Below are positions 1-6,430 of a stretch of 11,681 nt of DNA, piece by piece. Under the pieces are notes generated by a model. The model worked only from the letters and a program-made list of their open reading frames with translations, had not been told where the DNA came from and did not search any database. The translations under genes were made by a program, and so were the position numbers. The stretch lies in contig CAMCFM010000089.1 in NCBI GenBank assembly GCA_945874095.1, positions 1 through 11,681 on the forward strand, in the 5' to 3' direction. The stretch comes from Candidatus Kuenenia stuttgartensis. GTDB lineage: Bacteria > Planctomycetota > Planctomycetia > Isosphaerales > Isosphaeraceae. How positions within the stretch are numbered: the first letter of the stretch is position 1; every line of letters starts with the position of its first letter.

Positions 1-1181
1 CGGGAGACCCCTGCACCGGCCGCGACCATCGAATAGACGTTGGCCCAATGCTTTCTGCCCGGCATGGCACCTGCAAAATTCGACTCAAGAGCCACTCGCG
101 GGGCCCGGCCAAACTCTCCCAGACAGAGCACCAGCGTCTGATCCAGCAAGTTTCTCTGCTGAAGATCTTCCAGAAGGGCTGAGAATGTCTGGTCAAAGCG
201 TGGCAGCAAGTGGCGCCGCATGACCTCGAAAAGATCGTTGTGCGTATCCCAGCCTTGTGCCTCAGGATCATCAGGAAGCCGGTCCTGCCCTCGTCCCGAA
301 TGATTCCAAATGACCGTAATCAGAGGCACGCCCGCTTCAACCAGCCGCCGGGCCAGCAGGCAGGCAAGCCCGGAACGATGGCGGCCATATCGCTCCACAA
401 CAGCAGACGGCTCGGCGGAGAGATCAAACGCACGTCGGCCTACAGGATTCTCAAACAAATCCATGGCCCGACCCTGCATCCCCACCATGTCGTTCAAAAG
501 CTTATTCTGGCTGGCCTGAACATGATTCGCTTCGATCATTTCAAGCATGCTCTTACGCGTTCGGAGCCGCTCCAGATTGATGCCAGTTGGCAGATCAAAA
601 CTTGGCCAGCTAGAGGGTCCGCCAGTCAGGTCGCCCACCAGAAAGGGGTCGTACTCCCGGCCCAATAATCCTGCATCCTGCCCGGGCGCAGGCAGTTCAG
701 GCACAATCGCAGGCCCGTTTACGGTCACAGCCGTGTCGAAGGTGCGGCTTGTCCCCATGACGCGTTTCAAGGCCGCTGCAAAGGCGGGATGATCGTCAGG
801 CGCGGGCAGTGGGTTGGACGATTTTCTGGCGTGATATCGGCCAGTCAGGGCCAGATATGTGGCTGAGCCGTGATCCGTATCATCGTGCGACATGGACCTG
901 ACAATCGTGTATCGATCCGCCAGCCGGGCCAGTCGCGGAAGGTACTCGCAAACGAACGTGCCCGGAACGGCCGAGGCAATTGATCCGAACTCACCACGAA
1001 TTTCACGAGGTGCATCGGGCTTGGGGTCAAAGGTTTCGAGCTGACTGGCCCCACCGTTCAGAAAAACCACGATCACTGACTTGGCCCGTGGAATCCCGGT
1101 TTCCGCAGACTTCGCTGGCCCCGGCCAACACACCGATATCCCTGAACCAGCGGCAGAGGCCATCCAGTGGCGGCGATTCAT
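1..1181 (-). CDS. DUF1501 domain protein, C-terminus cut off by the window edge
   Basis: The reading frame is open from the ATG at 1181 to the left edge, giving 393 complete codons and no stop; the last part of the protein lies outside the window. The N-terminus (MNRRHWM) has a twin arginine followed by a small-residue stretch, which fits a short Tat-type export signal. Family landmarks are visible: NGGASQLETFDPKP at residues 42-55, HDDTDHGSATYLALTGR near 99-115, WDTH at 311-314 and EFGRAPR at 356-362. DUF1501 belongs to the alkaline phosphatase/sulfatase-like superfamily, is abundant in Planctomycetes and has no firm biochemical role. An in-frame ATG at 1208 would add nine residues (MPERPLSHH); AAGG lies only 3 bases before it, so the twin-arginine start is preferred, but this is not settled. 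The gene is 189 bases downstream of the cytochrome-WD40 gene on the same strand, so it is probably third in that operon. Identity is firm; export is inferred. Confidence 0.94.
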   Translation of the reverse strand, partial: MNRRHWMASAAGSGISVCWPGPAKSAETGIPRAKSVIVVFLNGGASQLETFDPKPDAPREIRGEFGSIASAVPGTFVCEYLPRLARLADRYTIVRSMSHDDTDHGSATYLALTGRYHARKSSNPLPAPDDHPAFAAALKRVMGTSRTFDTAVTVNGPAIVPELPAPGQDAGLLGREYDPFLVGDLTGGPSSWPSFDLPTGINLERLRTRKSMLEMIEANHVQASQNKLLNDMVGMQGRAMDLFENPVGRRAFDLSAEPSAVVERYGRHRSGLACLLARRLVEAGVPLITVIWNHSGRGQDRLPDDPEAQGWDTHNDLFEVMRRHLLPRFDQTFSALLEDLQQRNLLDQTLVLCLGEFGRAPRVALESNFAGAMPGRKHWANVYSMVAAGAGVS

Positions 1182-1317
1182 GATGTGTGAAAGTGGTCGT
1201 TCAGGCATCAACCTTAGCCATCTATTTCAGAGGCTGACCAATATTGACGGTAATCGCCGTTAAATCACAGATTTCTTAGGCTATTCTCATGATACGACAA
1301 ACCAATATGGTCGTTCA

Positions 1318-1351
1318 CCAAGCCACTGGATCCGAAAATTCAGGGGCTTGG
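1318..1351. other. Stem-loop between the DUF1501 and cytochrome-WD40 genes
   Basis: CCAAGCC at 1318-1324 is exactly complementary to GGCTTGG at 1345-1351. On the plus-sense strand the stem continues past one mismatch (1325/1344) with five more pairs (1326-1330 against 1339-1343, one of them G-T) and an 8-base loop. In minus-strand RNA, which is the sense of the flanking genes, the inner part is weaker because the G-T pair becomes an A-C mismatch. No T-run follows on the minus strand, so it is not a canonical intrinsic terminator. It could reduce read-through or shape mRNA processing between the two genes. Confidence 0.45.
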
Positions 1352-1370
1352 CGATGGCCATTTTCACTTT

Positions 1371-2807
1371 TCACTTCTTCGCAGGTTCGGCTGGAAGGCT
1401 TCGCCCCGGCGCGGCCAGGAAGGTCTTGACAGCCTTGCCGTCGGCCATGTTCCAGACCACCACCCGGCCGTCCCAACCACCGGCGGCAGCTTGTTTGCTA
1501 TCCTTTGACACGGCAAGACTGTAGACCCAGTCGCTCTGGCCAGCGAGTTGTCGCACCGCCGCCAGATCGCCTGCTTTAAAGACGCGAACAGACTTGTCAG
1601 CACTGGCGGCGATCACGTTCGCTCCGTCTGGTGACAGGGCCAGCTTGAAAACCTCGCCGGTAAAACCAGCTGCGTTTCGAACCTGCTTGGCTTCACCTTC
1701 AGGCGTCCAGGCTCGCACCTGCTTGTCGGCGCCGGCGGAGAGAATCTGCTTGCCGTCGGGGCTGAAAATGGCGGCGAAAACCTGCTCGTTGTGGGCAGGG
1801 AAGGTCACGAGCGACTCTTTTTTGACCACGTCAAAAACCTTGGTTGTCTTGTCACGACTGGCTGAGACCAGCTTGGTCCCATCGGGGCTGAAGTTCAGGT
1901 CAAGAATCCAGTCGGCATGATCCTCAAGCTGCATATCCAGCTTCCCATCAGGCAGTGTCCACATGCGAATGGTTCGGTCGGCTCCTGCGGCGGCCACCTT
2001 TTTGGAATCAGGGCTGAAGGCGATTGCGAAAATGGAGTCGGTGGATTCGCCCAGATCCCGGACAAATTCCGCCGTCCCGTCTGCCTTGGCCTTCCAGAGC
2101 TTGGCCGTTCCGAACCGGCCTGGATCGCCCGCCGCTGTGGCCATATATTGGCCATCAGGGCTGTAAGTGATGTCATAAATCCGTTCCTGCAAAGGCTGAA
2201 TCCGTTGCTTGATCGCCCCTGTGGCGACATTCCAGACAATCACTTCATGGAACCCGCCGGTGGCCAGATTGGTCCCGTCAGGGCTGAAAGCAACGGCCGT
2301 GATCGGTACAGTGGTGGGATACTTTTCCGGAACAGGTACAATCGTTTGCTTGTGCAACAGGGTCGGCCAGTCCTCTTTCGCGTCTTTCCCGTCGTATTTC
2401 GCGCCTTGCTTGACCCAGTTCTCAATCAGGGCAATCTTGTCGAGTGGCAATGGGTCCTGCTTCCAGGGCATTCTTGGCTTGGCGTCGTGCTTGAGCAGTT
2501 CGACAAAATAGCTGCCCTCAGCATCGCCGGCGATCAAAGTCACATCCTCACCCTGCTGGCCACCTTTGGCAAGCTGGTTGAAGGTGGTCATGACATACTT
2601 GCTCTCGCTCTTGCGTGGGTTGTGGCACGCAATGCAGTTCTGCACCAGCAAGGGGGCCACATCCTTCATGAAGCTCACAGGCTTGGCGGCAGGAGGGGCG
2701 GCAGGTTTGGCAGCCTCAGCTTTTTTGGCATCCTGAGCCTGGACTGAAATCCATGGAGAAAAAGCAAGAAGTGCTGCGAAATGGCGGATCTGGATTCGGT
2801 GGGACAT
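1371..2807 (-). CDS. Secreted single-haem c-type cytochrome fused to a seven-bladed WD40 propeller
   Basis: The product has 478 residues from the ATG at 2807. Residues 1-24 form a signal peptide ending in VQA, followed by an Ala/Pro/Lys-rich linker to about 43. Residues 44-138 are a planctomycete-type cytochrome c domain: the haem site is C58-I-A-C-H62, and M113 in PRMPW is the likely sixth iron ligand. Seven WD40 repeats follow, with strands beginning near 168, 209, 259, 300, 343, 386 and 428. Most carry an FSPDG-like turn and end in W or F plus a polar residue, which is enough for one closed propeller. The frame also opens from a TTG at 2816, but GGAG at 2817-2820 sits 9 bases before the ATG, so the ATG is chosen. 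The gene follows the PPC-protein gene after a 64-base gap and precedes the DUF1501 gene. The likely location is outside the cytoplasmic membrane. Electron transfer is the family expectation; the partner is unknown. Confidence 0.93.
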   Translation of the reverse strand: MSHRIQIRHFAALLAFSPWISVQAQDAKKAEAAKPAAPPAAKPVSFMKDVAPLLVQNCIACHNPRKSESKYVMTTFNQLAKGGQQGEDVTLIAGDAEGSYFVELLKHDAKPRMPWKQDPLPLDKIALIENWVKQGAKYDGKDAKEDWPTLLHKQTIVPVPEKYPTTVPITAVAFSPDGTNLATGGFHEVIVWNVATGAIKQRIQPLQERIYDITYSPDGQYMATAAGDPGRFGTAKLWKAKADGTAEFVRDLGESTDSIFAIAFSPDSKKVAAAGADRTIRMWTLPDGKLDMQLEDHADWILDLNFSPDGTKLVSASRDKTTKVFDVVKKESLVTFPAHNEQVFAAIFSPDGKQILSAGADKQVRAWTPEGEAKQVRNAAGFTGEVFKLALSPDGANVIAASADKSVRVFKAGDLAAVRQLAGQSDWVYSLAVSKDSKQAAAGGWDGRVVVWNMADGKAVKTFLAAPGRSLPAEPAKK

Positions 2808-2816
2808 GGCTGGCAA

Positions 2817-2820
2817 CTCC
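2817..2820 (-). promoter_or_regulatory. Ribosome-binding sequence for the cytochrome-WD40 gene
   Basis: On the minus strand this reads GGAG, followed by 9 bases and then the ATG at 2807. It decides against the upstream in-frame TTG at 2816, which overlaps the spacer. The same GGAGTT hexamer occurs before the PPC-protein gene. Confidence 0.65.
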
Positions 2821-2871
2821 GGAAATTCTATACTTGATTCAAGCTCTGAGAACTCTGTTTTTTTCGATGGA

Positions 2872-5208
2872 TTACGGCACGATTTTCACGGCCACAGGTG
2901 CCGTCAAAGCCGGATAGTCCTTGTCGCCAGCCTTAAAGGCCGCTTTTACCGTAGCATTGCCCATGGCAACCTTTGCAGCCTTATCGGCTGTGATCTTGAT
3001 CGTAAAGTCTGATTTGTCGCCTGCTACCTTCACAGGATCAGCCTTCAGGCCAGCCGGAAGGGTGTCAATCGTCAAAGTCACTTCCGCCTTGGCTGACGGC
3101 TTCCGGTTGAGCTTGCCTTTAAGCTCCACAGTTTGACCGGCCTTCACGCTCAGCTCTTTGGGCACGCCTTCCAGAACGATCGGGGCCACCACATTCAGCT
3201 TGATCACAGGGGCGTCCACCACGCGATCTTCTCCAGCCAGCTTGCCCTTGGCGGTCAAACCAATGATATGCTCGCCAATCGGAACTTCCACCGCCGCTTT
3301 CAGAATGACGGCAAAATCGGCCACCTTCTCAGCCACCTTGTTGCCCGGCAAAGTCAGGCCCGCTGGAGGGTTCACCAAAGCGAGTTCCAGAGCAGGCTCA
3401 CCACCGGCTGTACGAGTCAGTTTGAGCGGAAAACTGCCTTCAAAACCATGAGCCACCTCAATGGCTGTCTCAGGTGTCATCAGGCCAACAGCTGCGGCTT
3501 CTGCGAGGTTCGAAAGCAGACCGTCCTGATATAAGATATTCACTGGCAAAGGGCCCTGACTGGCAAAAACAATCGACCCTTGTGCGTTGGCATTCACACC
3601 GCCGTCGCCCTTGCCCACAACGTTCAGGTATGTCAGAGGCAGCTTCGCGCCGGCATCAAGACTGATAGACATACTACCGGCGACACCACCGGCCCGAATC
3701 ATTCCAGGCCGAAACTTCACACCCGCTGGAGGATTCACCAGCTCCAGACGAATCGGCCCGGCATAGCCCCTCTTACGATCCACCGTAAAGTTCACGATTA
3801 CAGACTGCCCCACTGGCAGTCCAGTTTGTGGAGTTGCATAGGCAAGCTCAAAATCTGGAACAGATTTTTCGATGTAAATCCTGTAGTGAAAACCTAATCC
3901 GCCACGCTTACTGATATCGTTGATGACCAGGGTCGCCTGAGTTTGGCCAGCGGGCACTGTAAATTCAAGCTCTGGGTCAGGCTGAGTAAATGGAGGTGTA
4001 TTTGCAGGCGGATTGGGCACCTTGAAGGGGGCATCGTCGGCCGTCGCAATCTGCTGGCCTGTCGCGTTTAAAACGCTTAAAACACCGTCAAGAGCAGACC
4101 CGATCCGAGCGGCTTCCACTTTCACCCGATACTTTGCGCCGGCCTCTACCGTGACGTCGAACCGATCGCTATCGTTCGGCTTCTCAATCCTGCCTAAAAA
4201 CGCGACTGGTGGAGATGGCTTTCTGGCGGCTGGAGTTTCGGTCTCAACCACTTGTGGCACATCGTTTTCAATCAATTTAAATGGCCATTGGATCACCGCC
4301 GTGGGATCGAATGCAGAAGAGGCCGCACCGATGGCTGTGGCTGGCACAGAAAGTGTCAGAACCCCATAAGGTGGAACTGTTTGGGGTACAGCCGCCAGTC
4401 GAACCACTTCGCCCGTTTTGGCCACTGTGCCGCCTCGAAGCTCGATCGCGTTCGTGGCGCCGGGGCTCAGAACGAGCGGAAAAACTTCCTCCGCCAACGG
4501 CACGGAACCGATGGTGAGCCGGTAGATGGCTGAGCCGGTTCCTGCATAGTTGGTATCGGAGATATCGATCACATAATCCCCATCCACGGGCAATGTGGCG
4601 ATAAATCGGGCGTCAGTGGCCAGGCCGGGAGTATCGTCGGCTGAGGCTACGAACTTTTTGCCTGTGAGAGTGGTGAGCCTGATGGTCGGGTCCAGAGCTG
4701 ATCCAATCCGGGCAGCGGCGGCATCCACCACAATCTGCTGTCCCTTACGGCCTGAAAATCGGAAGTAATCGACATCGTTTTTGGCACACGCGCCTTCGAC
4801 CACCACTGGAGAGGGCACCGCTTGGGCCTTCTCAAAGGTTGTGTTGGGCTCCACTTCCATCACGGTAGGGACTTGATCAACACTGATCAGAACAGGGTTC
4901 GAAACGCCTTTGGCCGAGACCACTCGAACAGGAAAAACGCCCAGTGGGGCATCGGCTGGAAGAGTGACTTTGACGGTCCACTTGGCGGCGTCTTTGTTCT
5001 CAGCTTTGGTGTATTGGAGTGGCAGATTTGAGATAATCTCAGGCATGCCTGCCAGACTTGCACCCTGAAAGGTCAAGTCCACTGTTTTACCCCTTGCGAG
5101 ACCGGCTGGCGAGGTGCCTGTCAGGCTTGGCGGAGCGGCGTAAATTGAACTTTGAAAACCCAGGAGAATCCCCAGAGCGATGTATCTGTAAATCGAATTG
5201 GTTCGCAC
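2872..5208 (-). CDS. Large secreted PPC-domain (pre-peptidase C-terminal type) beta-sandwich protein
   Basis: The product has 778 residues from a GTG at 5208. Residues 1-24 form a signal peptide with a hydrophobic core (YIALGILLGF) ending in YAA. Residues 25-113 look like an Ig-like beta domain (PSLTGTSPAGLARG onward). Two PPC-like domains follow: about 118-233, with VEPNTTFEKAQ and NDVDYFRFSG, and about 338-447, with KPNDSDRFDVTV. The two share an ARIGSALD segment, which suggests internal duplication. The C-terminal part consists of Ig-like units containing VNPPAGV (491) and VNPPAGL (612) and ends in a Lys/Ala-rich module. No peptidase catalytic motif is visible, so a binding or structural role outside the cell is more likely than proteolysis. 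The frame also opens from a TTG at 5244, but GGAG at 5217-5220 lies 8 bases before the GTG, and starting there gives a clean signal peptide. It is the first gene of the probable three-gene operon. The substrate is unknown. Confidence 0.9.
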   Translation of the reverse strand: MRTNSIYRYIALGILLGFQSSIYAAPPSLTGTSPAGLARGKTVDLTFQGASLAGMPEIISNLPLQYTKAENKDAAKWTVKVTLPADAPLGVFPVRVVSAKGVSNPVLISVDQVPTVMEVEPNTTFEKAQAVPSPVVVEGACAKNDVDYFRFSGRKGQQIVVDAAAARIGSALDPTIRLTTLTGKKFVASADDTPGLATDARFIATLPVDGDYVIDISDTNYAGTGSAIYRLTIGSVPLAEEVFPLVLSPGATNAIELRGGTVAKTGEVVRLAAVPQTVPPYGVLTLSVPATAIGAASSAFDPTAVIQWPFKLIENDVPQVVETETPAARKPSPPVAFLGRIEKPNDSDRFDVTVEAGAKYRVKVEAARIGSALDGVLSVLNATGQQIATADDAPFKVPNPPANTPPFTQPDPELEFTVPAGQTQATLVINDISKRGGLGFHYRIYIEKSVPDFELAYATPQTGLPVGQSVIVNFTVDRKRGYAGPIRLELVNPPAGVKFRPGMIRAGGVAGSMSISLDAGAKLPLTYLNVVGKGDGGVNANAQGSIVFASQGPLPVNILYQDGLLSNLAEAAAVGLMTPETAIEVAHGFEGSFPLKLTRTAGGEPALELALVNPPAGLTLPGNKVAEKVADFAVILKAAVEVPIGEHIIGLTAKGKLAGEDRVVDAPVIKLNVVAPIVLEGVPKELSVKAGQTVELKGKLNRKPSAKAEVTLTIDTLPAGLKADPVKVAGDKSDFTIKITADKAAKVAMGNATVKAAFKAGDKDYPALTAPVAVKIVP

Positions 5209-5216
5209 GTGGTGAA

Positions 5217-5220
5217 CTCC
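5217..5220 (-). promoter_or_regulatory. Ribosome-binding sequence for the PPC-protein gene
   Basis: On the minus strand GGAG is followed by 8 bases and a GTG at 5208. This spacing, and the signal peptide directly after the GTG, decide the start in favour of GTG over the TTG at 5244. It matches the GGAGTT before the next gene of the operon. Confidence 0.65.
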
Positions 5221-5540
5221 CAATAGAGGCGGGCTTGATTGCAAGTGATTTGAGATCTTGGCGGGTCTGCCAGATGGGTCGAAGATTCTGGAAGAGTCAG
5301 ACGGCAGGTGACTGATGAGCGGTCAGGCCCATTCGTGATCTACCCATCATAAGAGGACTGGGATCACTATTCGACCTATATCTCCTTTTTTCGCTCATTT
5401 CAGTGCGGTTGTCAAGGTGCTGGCCTCAAAGTGTGCATTCAACGAAGATCTTCCCGAAACCATATACACTCCTGTTTTTAGCCATTTATCGTACCCATGG
5501 TCAGCGAATCTGCGGAACGAACTTTTCAAGTTGTAAGGCC

Positions 5541-5573
5541 TTTGACGACGATGATGAAAATAACGGCGTCAAA
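5541..5573. repeat. Imperfect inverted repeat upstream of the P-loop gene
   Basis: TTTGACG at 5541-5547 is exactly complementary to CGTCAAA at 5567-5573. After one mismatch (5548/5566) two further pairs form (5549-5550 with 5564-5565), leaving a 13-base loop. It lies about 70 bases before the ATG at 5642 and has no T-run, so an operator or a 5' leader hairpin is more likely than a terminator. Confidence 0.4.
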
Positions 5574-5641
5574 TATGGATCAGAAAAGCCGGTCTCGTGA
5601 GCCGAATCATCTGACAATCAGCTCAAAGGCAGCGCGATCCC

Positions 5642-6271
5642 ATGACCACCAGAAAAGATCAGCCCCACTGGAATGTGGAACGCCGGGCACATTCGATCAT
5701 GCCTGAGCCTGCTTTTATTCCGTTGGCTTCACACGTGACGGCCGTCAGAGGCGCCCTGCGATCACTTGAGTCAGGCAAAAATCTGGTCGTGATATATGGA
5801 CCTTCCGGATCAGGCAGAACCACGGTGGCACGACAAGTGGCACGACTGGTGAGCAGTCAACCGATAATGGTTCATCACCCAGAGACTCGGACTGAACCGT
5901 CAGAAACTCAGATGAAGGCTCATCTGCAGAGCAAATCGCCCAAAACTCCGCCCCTGTTTGTATTTGATTCGATCCAGTTAAAACATTTAAACTGGGCCTG
6001 GTGGCTGCGTGATCAAGCCAGCGAATTGGCAAAAATCCTGGTGGTATCATCGACAGCATGGTGGCTGGAACATGCAGAATTCCTGAAGGATCATGCCGAA
6101 GGAATGGGTTTGAAACTATTGAGCGTCAAAGAAGTCGAGCATTTATCAAACGGGTTAAGATGGTTAAAAGCACCGTCAGCAAAAAAATTGGATCGTGGAC
6201 AAATCCAGGTCGTAGATGAACAGAGTGAAGGGCTGGCGCGTTCTGTTGCAAACTGGGCGAAATTGAATTAA
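5642..6271 (+). CDS. Small ExeA-like P-loop protein with atypical Walker residues
   Basis: The product has 209 residues with no signal peptide or membrane segment, so it should be cytoplasmic. A P-loop GPSGSGRTT lies at 53-61, after a hydrophobic strand (NLVVIY). A second strand (PLFVFD) ending at D109 matches Walker B. A third strand (KILVVSST, 131-138) fits a sensor-1 position. The tail (EVEHLSNGLRWL near 164-175 and EGLARSVANWAKL near 196-208) resembles the end of ExeA/TniB-type AAA domains, where an Arg after Gly acts as sensor 2. Two usual catalytic residues are absent: the Walker A Lys is Arg59 and the Walker B Glu is Ser110. The protein may bind nucleotide without normal hydrolysis. 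The ATG at 5642 has AAAGG about 13 bases upstream; an alternative ATG at 5699 would remove 19 residues and keep the whole domain. Its partner is unknown: the gene is divergent from the PPC operon and 159 bases before the oxidoreductase gene. Family placement is by motif reading only. Confidence 0.75.
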   Translation: MTTRKDQPHWNVERRAHSIMPEPAFIPLASHVTAVRGALRSLESGKNLVVIYGPSGSGRTTVARQVARLVSSQPIMVHHPETRTEPSETQMKAHLQSKSPKTPPLFVFDSIQLKHLNWAWWLRDQASELAKILVVSSTAWWLEHAEFLKDHAEGMGLKLLSVKEVEHLSNGLRWLKAPSAKKLDRGQIQVVDEQSEGLARSVANWAKLN

Positions 6272-6430
6272 AAATCCGATTGGATTCTGCCACGTATTAT
6301 TTTTGCATGTACAACGATTTTGACAAACGCACGTTGAACTATCACGACACGATGGGCTATGGTATAAGAGATTTGCATCATCCTGCATCTGGTGAAACCT
6401 CAGACACAATCGCCAACGAGCAATTCCATC
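6272..6430 (+). promoter_or_regulatory. Leader region before the molybdopterin oxidoreductase gene
   Basis: This AT-richer stretch separates the P-loop gene from the oxidoreductase gene. A small hairpin (AATCC at 6273-6277, GGATT at 6282-6286) follows the P-loop stop directly, with a T-rich patch near 6296-6304; it is too weak to call a terminator. A possible promoter is TTGAAC (6334-6339) with TATGGT (6358-6363), 18 bases apart; both boxes match the consensus only partly. Confidence 0.25.

Larger units (their letters stand above)
5209..5641. promoter_or_regulatory. Divergent intergenic region between the PPC-protein gene and the P-loop gene
   Basis: These 433 bases separate genes that point away from each other, so promoters for both directions should lie here. 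I could not identify a convincing -35/-10 pair. Several inverted repeats are visible: TTTGACG/CGTCAAA at 5541-5573; GTGATC (5335-5340) with GATCAC (5362-5367); and an 11-base block at 5273-5283 complementary in part to 5342-5348 and in part to 5370-5376. Short open frames cross the region, but their composition and lack of start signals give no reason to call them genes. Confidence 0.6.

Noticed and set aside
1917..2747. Long plus-strand frame (276 codons) opposite the cytochrome-WD40 gene
   Set aside because: It is the antisense shadow of the WD40 coding sequence, with no family motif; the minus-strand protein explains the region fully.
2814..2816. TTG start for the cytochrome-WD40 protein
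   Set aside because: The GGAG at 2817-2820 directly abuts this TTG, leaving no spacing, but is 9 bases from the ATG at 2807.
5403..5706. Two overlapping short open frames in the divergent intergenic region (5403-5600 and 5497-5706, plus strand)
   Set aside because: One begins with GTG, neither has a recognisable domain or ribosome-binding sequence, and the second runs into the P-loop gene in another frame. Most likely chance.
6320..6368. TTGACA (6320-6325) and TATAAG (6363-6368) as a promoter for the oxidoreductase gene
   Set aside because: The two boxes are 37 bases apart, far beyond the usual 16-18.
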